Part shown: one piece after another, positions 32,208 to 44,158 of the stretch
Position numbering within the stretch: the first letter of the stretch is position 1
Layout: each line of letters begins with the position of its first letter
NCBI RefSeq assembly: GCF_023065955.2
Contig: NC_079873.1
Coordinates: 99,300,128 to 99,364,127 of the forward strand
Direction of reading: 5' to 3'
DNA length: 64,000 nucleotides
Origin: Ursus arctos
Lineage: Eukaryota > Chordata > Mammalia > Carnivora > Ursidae
Position numbers and translations under genes: made by a program
The notes under the pieces: generated by a model
Databases searched by the model: none
What the model saw: only the letters and a program-made list of their open reading frames with translations
What the model was told of the DNA's origin: nothing

Positions 32208-35200
32208 GTTTAATTCAGAGGTTTTAGTACATTCATAAGAATATGCAACCATAGCCATTAATTACAAAAATATTTTTATCACTACAAAAAGAATCTACAT
32301 ACCCATTTAGCCATCTTTTCTCATTTCTCCCTCCTCGTCCTTCCCAACCACTAATCAAATTTCTGTCACTATGGATTTGCCTGTTCTGGACATTTTATGT
32401 AAATTGAATCACATAATATGTTGTATTTTGAGACTGGCTTCTTCCACTTAGTGTAATGTTTTCAAAATCCATCTATATTGTAACACGTACCGGTACTCCA
32501 TTTCTTTTTATTGCTGAATAGTATTACATTTTAGGGATATACCATACATTATTTGTCCAGTGTTCAGTTGATGGACATTTAAATTGATCCCATTTTGGGG
32601 CCATTATTAACAATTCTGCTATAAACATTCATGTACAGGTCTTTGTGTGGACATTTGTTTTCATTTCTATTGGGTACATACCTAAGAGTGGAAGTGCCAA
32701 GGCATAAGGTAACTATGTTTAAATTTTTGACGACCTGCCAAACTGTTTTCCATAGAGGCTACAACATTTTATATTCCCACCATCAACGTTTTATCAACTC
32801 TTATTATTGTCTGTTCTATTTATCTGCCACCCTAGTGTATATGAAGTTGTAAAATATGGTGATTTTCATTAGCACTGCTCTGATAGCTAATGATGTTGAG
32901 CATCTGTTCATTTTCTTAATTACCATTTATATGTACATTCTTTGGAGAAATGCATATTTGAAAACTTGGTCTTTATAAAAAATTAGATTGTGTACTTTTT
33001 ATTGTTGAGTTAATATATTTTGTTATACATTCTGGATACTAAACTCTTATGAGATATATGATTTGCAGATATTTCCTCCCATTATGTTTTTAAATTTTTA
33101 TCCCTCTTGTGGATCTCTGCTTTTTTATTGGGATGTTTAATACATTTATATTTAATCTAAGTTCTGATAATTAAGAATTTGTGTCTGCCATTTTGTTATT
33201 TTTTATATGTCTCATGTTTTTTCTTTCTATTTCTTTATTCCTTACTTTGTTGTAAATGTGTATTTTCTAGTATATTATTTAATACTTTTGTAATTTTAAT
33301 AAAAATTTGAGTTATTTCTTTAGCAGTTTCCCAGAGGATTACGATTAACATCTTAACTTAAAAACATGTACTTCAGTGTAATGCCATCTTAATTTCAATT
33401 GTATATACACATTGATCCTGTATATCTCAGTTCCCATGTGCTGGTTCTCATGAGTTAGATCCTAATATCAACTCAGTTTAATTATTGTTTTATGTAGTTT
33501 TAAAAAATTAGATAGGAAAGAAATAATTATAAACCAAAAAATCAGATAGGAAAGAAATAATTATAAACCAATAAAGCATTTAATATCATAGTTTATATTT
33601 TACTATATACTTACCATTACTAGTGCTATTGATGGATTGATTGATTGATTAGAATTACTGTATAGTGTCTTTTTATTTTATCCCCAAGACTCTATCTTCT
33701 GGCAAAAAAATTCTCTGTTTTTGTTTATTTGGGTGATATGTTAATTTCTCCTTTATTTTTGAGATATAGTTTTGCAAAGTATGGAATTCTTGGTCAACAG
33801 TCTTTCTTTTAGCACTTTAAATATGTCATCCTACAGCCCTCTGGCTATAGATCTTATTAAGGTTTTCTTTTATGTGATGATTTACTTCACTCTTGCTGTG
33901 TTTTATATTCTTTCTTTTTATCTGGTTCTGAATTTTGAGTATGGTGTGCATAGTGTGGATCTCTTTGAGTTTATCTTACTTGGAAATTTTGAGATTTTTA
34001 GATGTGTAACTTAATGTTTTTCATCAAACTTGGAAAACTTTCATCCATTATTTTAAAAAATATTCTTTGGGCTCATTTGTCTCTTTTCTCCCTGTTTGGT
34101 ACTCCTACTATGTATATGTTGATATTCTTTGTGGTGCCTCACAAGTTTCTGAGGCTCTGTTTACTTTCCTTAATTCTTATTTTCTTTCTATTCATTGGAA
34201 TGGATAGTCATAATAGCCTATCCTCAAGATTATTGGTTCTTTCATTTGTCAGTTCAAATCTGCTGTGGAGTTCCTTTAGTGAATTTTTATTTCAATTATT
34301 GTACTTCTCAGCTTCAGATTTTTTAATGACTTTTATATCTTTATCTGTAGTCTCTATTGAGATATTGTTCTCATACTTTATTTTTAGACATGATTTCCTT
34401 TAGTTCTTTGAACGAATTTATAATAGCTGATTTAGTCTTTGTCTATTAAATGAAATGTCTGGGCTTTTTCAGTGGAACTTTCTATTGACTGCTTATTTTA
34501 CTGTGTATGGACCATTCATTTTTGTTTCTGTGCATGTTTCATAATCTTGGTGCAAACTGGACCTTTATATAATACAATGTGGCAATTCCAGAAATCAGAA
34601 TTGACTTCTTTTACTCAGAATTTGTTTTTGTTGTTGTTTTTTTAGTGACTTTCCTGGACTACATCTCTAAACTCTCTATTCTACGTGGCCACTGAAGTCT
34701 CTGCTTGGTTAGGGTAGCTGTCAGTGAATGATTGGAGAGGTTTCCTTAAATACCTTTAACCAAAACATTTTCTAGCCTTCTGTGTGCGTGTTGAAGCTTG
34801 GTGCCAACATTCTGGCAAGCAATTGCCAACTCTGCCTTAGCCTTCACTGGTTGTTATATAGAGCTTCTATAGGTCCACCAGAGATGAGACAGTAGGGCCT
34901 CTCAGATCTTCCTGAACATGCACATAGGGTGTACATGCACTTGGTGTTCTCAATTTCCAGGAATATGTGGGATGTCTTCAAAGCCCACAATAGATATCTC
35001 ACTTACCAACTTTTCCTTTTAAGTTTTTAGTCATAATCTTGTTTGCTCCAACTGTTATCACTGCCTCAGGAAGCAATTAAACCATTGTCACTATTGTTTT
35101 TGATTGTTTTGATGCCCCAGGGGAAAGGCTGTTCCCAGTAAGCTTAGAGTCAGGTCAAGCAAAAATATTCCCTGAGAGTGGGGTTTCTAAGTAACTGTCA

Positions 35201-35560
35201 TAAATGAGTCTAATAATAAGAATTCTGTAGGGTGAAGTTTTAGCGTGCTCCAAACCTGATTTTCCCCCTCTAGTGCTGTTCAGCAGCTGGTGTTAATGCA
35301 TTATAGTTATTAGACTGCAGGATTTCAAGGATCCATGGAGCTGAGGAGAAGAAAATGGGTATAGGGTAAGCAAAACCTACTGTTACTTCCAAGATTTTAA
35401 CCATTTTTCTTGATAAATGCTCCTTGGATGGTTATAAACATCTGGTTAATTTCCAGAGTTTGGGAGAAGATTATTTTAACAATTTTTATCACTTTTTTAT
35501 TGTTTTTGTGGGAGAGCTGACTCTCAGAGGTCCTTACTCCACTATTCCTAAAGCATTAGC
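32208..35560 (-). mobile_element. Old L1M with internal deletion; both ends present
   Basis: From 32208 the sequence is an antisense L1M 3' end ('ttcagaggttttagtacattcataagaatatgcaacc') running into the antisense ORF2 C-terminus to about 33100. From about 33100 to 35560 it reads as the antisense of an old L1 5' region ('gtgtggatctctttgagtttatcttact', 'tttttcatcaaacttggaaaactttcatccatta', 'ggccactgaagtctctgc'), ending near 'ctctcagaggtccttactccactattcc'. Most of ORF1 and ORF2 is absent. Plus-strand frames of 80 and 133 codons (33772-34403) are shadows of this region. Confidence 0.7.
33502..33571 (+). repeat. 34-bp-period tandem duplication
   Basis: A 28-base block beginning AGATAGGAAAGAAATAATTA is present identically at 33510-33537 and 33544-33571. 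With the preceding A-rich bases the match is 36 bases with one difference. It lies within the old L1M and is a later local duplication. Confidence 0.93.
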
Positions 35561-35569
35561 CCCGTTCTA

Positions 35570-36030
35570 TACAATTTAAAGATTTTTTTAGACTTTACAT
35601 TTTGGAACCATGGCCCAGTTTGTCTGTAACCACAGGGAGAAGGCCCCCATCCTGGTGAATGCTGCTGGGACTTACTTGAAGCCTTGATTGGCTGCATTTT
35701 GACACTATGCAAAGGTTGAGCTGGTTCCTTCAACCCCTCCTGAGATCCTTACAACTATTCAGAGCTTGAAAAAAATAGTAAAGTATCCTCAAACCAGTAG
35801 CCTCAAAGGGCTCACAATTAAGGAAGCTCTGCTGAATGGTTTGGTGGCCACTGAGGTGTGGCTGTGGTTTTATGCTGGCAAGATCATAAGCAAGCATGGC
35901 ATCGTTGGCTATAATGTTTGAAGACCAACCTTTAATATCTGTTTATATTTGGTTTATTATTTGAGTGTTCTTGGACCATGTGTAATCACACTGGTATTTG
36001 AATAAGATAGTGCATCAAAAAAAGATTCTT
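35570..36030 (+). pseudogene. Processed retrocopy of ATP5MG (ATP synthase membrane subunit g)
   Basis: The parent protein is the 103-residue subunit g of mitochondrial F1Fo ATP synthase, in the membrane at the dimer interface. Here ATG is at 35610 and the natural stop TGA at 35919-35921, exactly 103 codons with no indel and no introns. The copy starts MAQFVCN and keeps AKVELVP, QSLKKIV, KEALLNGLVATEVWLWFYAGK and GIVGYNV. Two in-frame stops kill it: TGA at codon 26 (35685-35687, an Arg position) and TGA at codon 31 (35700-35702, a Trp position). A short 3'UTR-like tail runs to an A-run at about 36015-36023. AAAGATTTTTTT at about 35578 and AAAGATTCTTT at about 36021 may be target-site duplications. 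It sits just beyond the 5' end of an antisense L1M. Confidence 0.93.
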
Positions 36031-36299
36031 TATATATTCTTATTACATTTATCTCTTGATATTTTATTATTTTGTTAACATTTAAAATAGGATGGATTAC
36101 TCACTTATAAATTAGGAGAGATAGTGAAGAAAAAAAAACTTTTGCTTTTTGTTTATCCTATACACAGAAGTCTTCCTAAATTTTATCATCCATTTTGATA
36201 GTTTTTTTTAAGTGGAATTTCACAGGTTTTCTAGATCAATAATTAAGTTAACCACAAACAAAAAAATGTTTCTTGTTTTCTAATATTTACACTAATTAT
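36031..36299. other. AT-rich spacer
   Basis: No recognised gene or repeat. Confidence 0.4.
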
Positions 36300-36720
36300 T
36301 TTAGTCTCTTATTATATTGAATAAAACTTCTAAGACAAGTCTTATTGGCATGGTTGCCAATCTCATTGACTTCACTAATCTACAAATAAAGTAATATTTG
36401 ATGTTGGCTTTTCATGAATAGTATTTTTCATAATTACTATTCCTGTTTTATTAAGAGTCATGCTAAGAATTGGTTGTGGAATGCTATTAAGTATCTTTTC
36501 AGTATTTAAAGATATAACCATATGATTTTCTTCACTTAATTTGTTAATGTAGTGACCTTTGTTGATCTGTTAACAGTTGAAATGATGAACATTCTTGCAA
36601 TTTTATAATTAACTTTATGTGATTATTTTGTATTACTTTATTTGTTGATGATTTTGACTGTTAATATTTCATTTAAAAGTTTTGCATGACATTAATGTTA
36701 TTTTTGTATCAAAATGAAAT
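36300..36720 (-). repeat. L1M ORF2 fragment
   Basis: 'ccatatgattttcttcacttaatttgttaatgtagtgacctttgttgatc' is the antisense of a conserved L1 ORF2 stretch. Surrounding sequence ('tggcatggttgccaatctcattgac') fits poorly, so boundaries are uncertain. Confidence 0.55.
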
Positions 36721-37021
36721 ACTAACTAAAAGCCCAATTCAATGATTTCCTTATCCCTAATATTGAAGTGAGACTTTTAGATTGCTTTTATTACTCAAAC
36801 TCCAACTCAACTGGTTGATTTAATATGTTTTGTATTTTTAGTTTGCAGCTGATATTAGCAATCATACTAGTACATATATTTTGTTTCAACGATTCTTATA
36901 AGAGCAATAATAAATGCTTGGAATATAAGGAAAAAGAAGAGAAGATACAATAGATGATGGGTTAGTTAAGACAAAGAAACAAGTGGTGATTGTTTCTGTC
37001 ATTACTGAAGAATGCCCCAGA
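36721..37021. other. No recognised feature
   Basis: About 300 bases of AT-rich unique sequence. Confidence 0.4.
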
Positions 37022-37107
37022 ATAAGTAACTGTGAATTATATTAATAAGAGAGATAGATACAGCATAAGTAACTGTGAATTATATTAATAAGAGAGATAG
37101 ATACAGA
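37022..37107 (+). repeat. Perfect 43-bp tandem duplication
   Basis: ATAAGTAACTGTGAATTATA begins a 42-base block that is identical at 37022-37063 and 37065-37106, with a period of 43. No other copies are adjacent, so this is a two-unit duplication with no mismatch. Confidence 0.95.
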
Positions 37108-37321
37108 GAGACAAAGGAGGAAACATAAAGCTCATTAAAAAAACATAATAATAAAAAGAGAAAAGGTGGGATTCTCTTTTCCTCAGAGACTAATGTCATG
37201 CTTGTAACTACATTCTATCATTGGACTGTGGTCTGTTTTGATTAGTTCTGTGATTAATATCAGTTATTGCAGAGACAACTATTATGTATTTTCTGGTAGG
37301 TACGATTAAGATGAGTTCTGT

Positions 37322-37462
37322 GATGTGAATATATATATATATGAATATATATACACAAAAAATATACACATATAAATATATAAAATATATATGTATATAC
37401 TTATATACATATAAAATATATATAATAAATAAATAAAAGTAAATAAATTATATATATATATA
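37322..37462. repeat. AT-rich low-complexity tract
   Basis: Alternating AT and ATA runs with interspersed C and G ('atatatatatatatgaatatatatac'). It directly precedes a minus-strand SINE whose tail (TTTTTTTATTT) merges with it. Confidence 0.9.
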
Positions 37463-37634
37463 TTTTTTTTATTTGAGAGAGAGCAGGGTGGGGGAGGAAC
37501 AGAGGGAAAGGGACAAGCCGACTCCATGCTGAATGTGGAGCCTAACATGGGGCATGATCTCACGACCCTGAGATCATGACCTGAGCCAAAAATCAAGAGT
37601 CAGATGCTTAACTGCCTGAGCCACCAGGCACCCC
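37463..37634 (-). mobile_element. SINEC, older variant
   Basis: Minus-strand SINEC with an abraded tail. The head is on the right ('tgcctgagccaccaggcacccc') and the middle contains 'ccaaaaatcaagagtcagatgctta', an older-subfamily insertion shared with the copies at 48311-48506 and 60702-60915. Confidence 0.88.
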
Positions 37635-37756
37635 ATTAATATATTTTTTTAAGTGTTATCCATTTTGTATTATTAGAATGGAATTAGCTTAAACAAAGTG
37701 AATTAATTCCTAAAATAATTTTTGGGTAAATCATCTCTGATTCTAAACCCTGGAAC

Positions 37757-37810
37757 TTTGAGAGGTTTTAGTTGTTCTTGTTGTTTGAGAGGTTTTATTT
37801 GTTCTTGTTG
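37757..37810 (+). repeat. 27-bp tandem duplication
   Basis: Units TTTGAGAGGTTTTAGTTGTT... (37757-37783) and the same with one G to T change (37784-37810), directly followed by short (TTG)n. Confidence 0.9.
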
Positions 37811-37832
37811 TTGTTGCTACTGTTATTTTCCT

Positions 37833-38415
37833 TTTTACTTCAAAAGAATTTTAGACTTACAGAAAAATGATAAAATCATACAGAAGTCCTATATTTCCTT
37901 CATCCAACTTCTTCTAAGATGAAGATCTTATGTAATAATTAGATCACAATAGTAAAATTGTCAAAACCAGGAAATTAACATTGGAACAATATAATTAATA
38001 AACTGTAGAACTTCCTTCAATTTTACAAAGTTCTAACTAAACTCTCAAGTTTTTTAATTATGTTTTTTGTTTTAGTCCCATTGTAGTTAACATACAATGT
38101 TATATTAGTTTCAGGTGTACAATATAGTGATTCAACAATTCCCAGTGCTCATCATGACCCAGCACTCATCATGACAAGTGTACTCCTTAATCGCCATCAC
38201 CTATTTCAGCCATCACCCCACCTCTCCTCTGATAACCATCAGTTTGTTGTTCTCTATACCAAGTTCTCAAGTTTTAACTTTTTGACTTTTTTCATCTTGA
38301 GCTTCAACTGATTCAATATGTCACTGTTCCTCTTTTTGTTCTATATCTTCCATTATCTTGACAATTTTGAAGAGCATTGGTCAGTTATTTTGACATACAT
38401 GTATTTGTTTTCTTT
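37833..38415 (-). repeat. L1M 3'UTR, interrupted by a younger L1 end
   Basis: 'ttttagacttacagaaaaatgataaaatcatacagaagtcctatatttcc', 'tgtcaaaaccaggaaattaacattgg' and 'cattatcttgacaattttgaagagcattggtcagttattttg' follow the layout of an L1MC-type 3'UTR in antisense. The L1 piece at 38055-38264 interrupts it. Confidence 0.65.
38043..38275 (-). mobile_element. Short 5'-truncated L1 3' end
   Basis: Antisense L1 3'UTR of about 210 bases ('acatacaatgttatattagtttcaggtgtacaatatagtgattcaacaattc'). The target-site duplication TCTCAAGTTTT is at 38043-38053 and 38265-38275. Same 3'UTR type as the twin-primed copy near 1.04-1.45 kb. Confidence 0.85.
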
Positions 38416-39177
38416 TTTAAGTTATAAGATAAATGATGGAAAACAGAAGTCCCTCCTATGGTACAAAGAAACACCTTCTAGGTCTATAAAGAGCTACAAA
38501 TTTAAATGACTAAAATCGTAGGTCTGCAGACTATTTATATCCGGAGGTTTTTCCCTCAGAGTAGAGAAAATGGAAAAGGATTGGAAATTCAATATGCTTC
38601 CTAATATTTGCTCTGGTGCATTCTCCAGAATATTCAGAAACCTAGTTATTTTCTGCATGGGAATTGAATAACTTAGTTCTGATCTGAGTGGAAAATGGAT
38701 AATATTCTCTCAAGATTGAAATATAATAATTAAACTGATCAGAGAATAATTCATTCATTTGAAAAGAAATGTGAAAATGAATATGAAGATAACCATGTTT
38801 GCATATTCAGAGAATTACCCATCTTGTTAGATTCATTATTCCCAAATAAATGTTAGAGTTATTAAAACCGCTATCCTTTTAAAAAGACTGAAATTCTAAA
38901 AACATAATAATAATGATGAAGTATAGAAAGATTTCATGAAAGTACTGGTACTGTAATCATATTACTGTTGAGATGGAAGTAATTACCTATTATAAAAAGT
39001 AAGTAATAGTCATAGAGCCTAAAAACAAAACTATACTTACAGAAAGACTATTTCATAGAAAACAAACTGTAGAAAAAGTATCTTCAGGCAACTTTTGTTC
39101 AATGTCTATTAAGAAAACTAAATTAATATCACATAATATTTTCTACCTTGATATAAAATGGTTAACTGAGGGAGTCT
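38416..39177. other. No recognised feature
   Basis: About 760 bases of AT-rich unique DNA. No gene or repeat recognised. Confidence 0.4.
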
Positions 39178-39480
39178 GGATTTTTTGCAAATTTTATTGA
39201 GATATAATTCACATCACATAAAATTGGCCCTTTTAAATAAATGTTTGATCCAGTGTTTTTAAGTATATTAATAAGGTTTTCCAACATTGCCACTATATAA
39301 CTTCAGAATATTTCCATTTCCTCAAAAAAATTCCCTTACCTAACTAGCCATCAGTCCCGCCACCCATCAACCACTAATCTAATTTCTGCCTGTATGAATT
39401 TGCTTATTCTGGATATTTCATGAAAGTGGAAACATACAATGTGTGCTCAATTGTGTCTGGCTTATTTAACAGAATAATGT
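39178..39480 (-). repeat. L1M 3' end
   Basis: 'gcaaattttattgagatataattcacatcacataaaattggccc' and 'ccactaatctaatttctgcctgtatgaatttgcttattctggatatttcatg' are standard antisense L1M 3' blocks. It is cut at 39480 by the younger L1. Confidence 0.85.
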
Positions 39481-41520
39481 TTTTTTTTAACTTTTTAAAA
39501 ATTTTTTAATTATGTTTATTATTTTATTATGTTAGTCACCATACAGTACATCATAAGTTTTTGATGTAGTGTTCCATGATTCATCGATTATGTAAAACAC
39601 CCAGTGCTCCATGCAATACATGCCCTCCTTAATACCCATCACTGGCCTAGCCCAATCCCCCCCCCACTACCACCCCTCTGAAGTTTGTTTCCCAGAGTGC
39701 ACAGTCTCTCATGGTTCATTCCCCCTTCTGTTTACCCCCCCCTTCAGTCTTCCCTTCCTTCTCCTACCAATCTCCCTGCTATTCCTTATGTTCCATAAAT
39801 GAGTGAAACCATATGATAATTGTCTTTCTCTGCTTCACTTATTTCACTTAGCATTATCTACTCCAGTCCCGTCCATGTTGCTGCAAATGTTGGGTAATCG
39901 TTCTTTCTCATGGCTGAGTAATATTGCATTGTATATATGGACCACATCTTCTTTATCCATTCGTCTCTTGAAGGTCATCTCAGCTCCTTCCACAATTTAG
40001 CTATTGTGGACAACGCTGCTATGAACATTGCGGTGCATATGGCCCTTCTCTTCACTACATCTGTATCTTTGGGGTAAATACCCAGTAGTGCAATTGCTGG
40101 GTCATAAGGTAGCTCTATTTTTAACTTTTTGAGGGTCCTCCACACTGTTTTCCAAAGTGGCTGTACCAACTTGCATTCCCACCAACAGTATAAGAGGGTT
40201 CCCCTTTCTCCACTTCCTCTCCAACATTTGTTGTTTCTTGCCTTGTCCATTTTTTCCATTCTAACTGGTGTAAAGTGGTATCTCAATGTGGTTTTGATGT
40301 GAATTTCCCTGATGGCTAATGATGTTGAACATTTTTTTCATGTGTCTGTTAGCCATTTGTATGTCTTCATTGGAAAAGTGTCTGTTCATATCTTCTGCCC
40401 ATTTTTTGATTTGATTATTTGTTTCTTGTGTACTGAGTTCGAGAAGTTCTTTATAGATCTTGGATACCAGCCTTTTATCTGTAGTGCCATTTGCAAATAT
40501 CTTCTCCTATTCCATGGGTTTCCTCTTTGTTTTGATGACTGTTTCTTTGGTATGCAGACACTTTTTATCTTGATGAAGTCCCACAAGTTCATTTTTTCTT
40601 TTGTTTCTTTTGCCTTTGGAGATGTATCATGAAAGAAGTTGCTGTGGCTGATGTCAAAGAGGTTACAGCCTATGTTCTCCTCTATGATTTTGATAGATTC
40701 TTGTCTCACATGGAGGTCTTTCATCCATTTGGAGTTTATCTTTATGTATGGTGTGAGAGAGTGGTCAAGTTTCATTCTTTTGCATGTAGCTGTCCAATTT
40801 TCCCAGCACCATTTATTAAAGAGACTGTCTTTTTAGCACTGGATGTTTTTTCCTGCTTTGTCAAAGATTAGTTGACCATAGAGTCGAGGGTCCATTTTTG
40901 GAGTCTGTGTTCTGTTCCACTGATCTATTTGTCTGTTTTTGTGCCAGTACCATGCTGTCTTTGTGATCACAGCTTTGTAGTATAGCTTGAAATCAGGCAA
41001 CGTGATGCCTCCAGCTTTGTTTTTCCTTTTCAACATTTCCTTGGTGATTCAGGGCCTTTTCTGGTTCCACACAAATTTAAGGGCTATTTGTTCCAGCTCT
41101 TTGAAAAATGTCACTGTATTTTGATCGGGATGGCATTAAAAGTGTAGATTGCTCTGGGTAGCATAAATATTTTAACTATGTTAATTCTTCTGATCCATGA
41201 ACATGGAATATTTTTCCATCTTTTTGTGTCTTCTTCAATATATTTCAGCAGTGATCTGTAGTTTCTAGAGTATAGATCCTTTACATCTCTGGTTAAGTTA
41301 ATTCCGAGATAGCGTATGATTTTTGGTGCTATTGTAAATGGAATTGATTCCCTAATTTCTCTTTCTTCAGTCTCATTGTTCATGTATAGAAATGCAACTG
41401 ATTTCTGAGCATTGATTTTGTATCCTGCCACATTACTGAATTGTTGTATGAGTTCTAGTAGTTTGGGGGTAGATTCTTTTGGGTTTTCATATAGAGTGTC
41501 ATGTCGTCTGAGAAGAGAGA
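39481..41520 (-). mobile_element. 5'-truncated younger L1, about 2.0 kb
   Basis: The 3' end is at the left ('ttatgttagtcaccatacagtacatca' after a T-run). On the minus strand it encodes the last half of ORF2: the reverse transcriptase palm just after the catalytic box (antisense of about 41500-41520 gives FSDDM), then [93 protein letters not shown] and SIYPKD-type sequence to the 3'UTR. Frames of 67-129 codons survive but are separated by shifts and stops. Truncation near 41520 lies just upstream of the catalytic box. No clear target-site duplication was found. Confidence 0.9.
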
Positions 41521-42480
41521 AATATATTTTCTTCTGTTAGGTTGGAAGAAATATCTTTCTTTTTGTGTAAGGCTAATATCTTTTTCAACTATAAGCTGGG
41601 TATCATTCCCTTCTGCTACTCAGATAACTTTTCCTTGGAAAAGTTTTCCATCCTCATTATTTTCCATGCATTTTTTTGTAAAGCATCCTTCTCTAGCAAA
41701 TTTTCATGTGATCAGAATTTGTTTCACTTAAAAAAATAACCCCAATTTCTCCTCCATTTGCTAATCTTTCTCCTTTATATAGCTAAACTTTTTTAAAAAA
41801 GATTTTATTTATTTATTTGAGAGACAGAGAGAGAGAGCAAGCATGAACAGGGGAAAGGGCAGAGGGAGAGGAAGAAGCAGGCTCCCAGCTGAGCAGGGAG
41901 CCCCATGTGGGACTGGATCCCAGGATCTTGGGATCATGACCTGAGCTGAAGGCAGACCCTTAACTGACTAAGCCACCCAGTTGCTCCTTTTTGGTAAGCT
42001 TTTGGAAGGAATTTTTCTACTTGCTACGTCCACATTTTTCCAGCCATTCCAATCTGCCTGTTTCCCTAAGGATACCATTGAAACTACTTTAGTAAACATC
42101 CTCCAACTTCCTTGTTATTACGTATAATAAGCACTTGCTAATTCTTTTGTGATCTCAGTATTTGAGCATTGTCTATTCCTATTTTTCATTGCTCTCTTAC
42201 CACACTCTGGGTTTTCATCTTGTTTCTGTAAATATTCATATTTATCAAACTTATTGGTTTCTTTACTGGCTCTTACTTCCTTATATATAGCATCCATTGT
42301 AGATCCACACCTTATCTCACTTTGAGTAATCTTATCCACTTGCATGGCATCAATTATCTAATTCTATATTTTTATCCCGGAACTGTTTTTCCTCAGTTTG
42401 TGACCTATGTATCCACCTACGTAATGCCCTCTTCACCTGTATGTTGCTCAGTCACCTAAACCTTAAAAGTTACTTGCCAC
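41521..42480 (+). repeat. Old L2, interrupted by a SINE
   Basis: Diverged plus-strand L2 text on both sides of the SINE: 'cagccattccaatctgcctgtttccctaaggataccattgaaactactttagtaaacatcctccaacttcc', 'ctttactggctcttacttcc' and 'gagtaatcttatccacttgcatggcatcaattatctaattctat'. The segment 41521-41790 is less certain. Confidence 0.55.
41791..41987 (-). mobile_element. SINEC, minus strand
   Basis: Tail TTTTAAAAAAGATTTTATTT at the left; head ACTAAGCCACCCAGTTGCTCC at the right. Moderately diverged. No exact target-site duplication was seen. Confidence 0.92.
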
Positions 42481-42574
42481 TTAGGTCCATTTTGGCATGA
42501 TCATATGGGGGTAATATGGCAAGCAGATATATTTTTAAAATATTTTTATAACAACTATTTTATATTTTAAATAC

Positions 42575-42760
42575 ATACTAAATATAGTTCATACAAAATT
42601 CCTAAAATATAAAAAATATACAGTGAAGAGTGAATTCTTTCACCACCCTTTCCCCAGCTACTTAGTTTTCTATCCAAGAGACCACCACTTTACTAGTTTC
42701 TTACAAATCTTTACAAAGAGATATTCTATCCACATGTAAGTGTATTCCATTGAAGAACTT
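42575..42760 (-). repeat. L1M 3'UTR-type fragment
   Basis: 'catacaaaattcctaaaatataaaaaatatacagtgaagagtgaattctttcacc' and 'aagagaccaccactttactagtttcttac' fit the antisense old L1M 3'UTR pattern. Confidence 0.5.
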
Positions 42761-42764
42761 GTTG

Positions 42765-42920
42765 TCCTCCTTAATAATTAAATATTAATTACATTTTATT
42801 GAGCTGAAATTATGAGTGTTTTGAGGTTATGATACATGACTTCATAATCTTTGTATCTCTAATTGTTCAGTGTATGATACATAGTAGGAACTCAATAAAT
42901 CATAATTAAATAAATGATAA
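42765..42920 (+). repeat. L2 3'-end fragment
   Basis: 'ctttgtatctctaattgttcagtgtatgatacatagtaggaactcaataaat' matches the L2 terminal motif. Only about 42850-42905 is well supported. Confidence 0.65.
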
Positions 42921-43972
42921 TTTATACACTCTACTAAAACCAGACAGTACAACAATAATCAGACAGATTAAACACCAATTACATTAACACATAGTGGGTT
43001 TTCAAAAATAAATAACTTGGTATTTAAATTATATTAATTTCAATTTAGCTGTGCATCAAGTCTTACTACAAGTTGTATATAGTTTGACCCACAGTGCTCT
43101 TTAATGTTTATAAGTAGTTCTGTTCATTAATAATTACTTCTATTTGGAAAAAAAGCATAATTAAAGGAAGAATTATGCTATAATCTTTGATTCAGGTCAT
43201 CAAGCTTATGGGAAATCTAGAGGTTCAGATTATAAACTCCCCTGAAGTGTAGTCTTAGTAGTTAGATGAAATAACAGCTTCAGGAGCATGCTGGCCTTGG
43301 AAACAAAAAACAACAGAGTTAAAACAAATACTAATTTTCTTTAAAAGATGACCTGAATTGGACTGGTTAGGATAGGTTTTGGTGCTCAGTGAAGGCATCT
43401 GATTAAACTTGTGTTTCTCTTTTATTTTTCATGTATAATTTAATTTACCTTTACAGTTATAAATCTAAAGAAAAAGCCAGTTAGCATTCACTTGATTCTT
43501 TTTAGGTCACTTAGTGAATATAAAGCTATAATTCTATCTATAAGTTTCACAGATAATAAACCTTAAGAGCACAGATTTTTGTAGGCTGTTAACCCTCCAT
43601 TCTTCTTCCTTCTCAACTCCCTATAAATTATTTACTTTTAAAATACATCCTGTTGGCAGAAAATTTCATAGTGCAAGAAACACATAAGGAGAGAGGGCAA
43701 CAGCATATTCAGAAGGATAAAAAATTGCTATTTGAGGATAGAGATCACTTGGAAGTGCAAAAGTACAGCTGTTCCTAATGCATAAAGTACATAGAAATTA
43801 TTCCTGTTAAATGAAGCTTCCAAAGTTCCATGGAGACCTAAGGACCCTACAGTCTAGACATTCCATTTTGCTTTATGTAACCCAGACATAGCATAACTTG
43901 ACCTCATTTGTCATTACACCAAATGTGACTTGTAAAATGTAGTTCTAATTAGCTCAGGGAACAAAAGTACTA
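42921..43972. other. No recognised feature
   Basis: About 1.05 kb of AT-rich unique sequence. No gene or repeat recognised. Confidence 0.4.
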
Positions 43973-44158
43973 TTTTTTAAAGGATTATTCATTTATTTGA
44001 GACAGAGAGAGCAGGAGTGGGGAGAGGAGCAGAGAGAGAGGGAGAAGCAGACTCCCTGATGAGCAGGGATCCCAACACGGGGCTTGATCCCAGAATCCTG
44101 GGATCATGACCTGAGCTGAAGGCAAACACTTAACCAACTGAGCCACTCGGGCACCCCC
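43973..44158 (-). mobile_element. SINEC, minus strand
   Basis: Tail-side TTTTTTAAAGGATTATTCAT at the left, head ACTGAGCCACTCGGGCACCC at the right, and normal body order. Moderately diverged. Confidence 0.92.

Noticed and set aside
33772..34403. Hydrophobic plus-strand frames (80 and 133 codons) resembling membrane proteins
   Set aside because: They are the antisense of an old L1M 5' region. T-rich DNA yields Phe/Leu/Ile-rich translations that mimic membrane segments.
40312..40871. Plus-strand frames of 80-106 codons
   Set aside because: They are antisense shadows of L1 ORF2 (minus strand).
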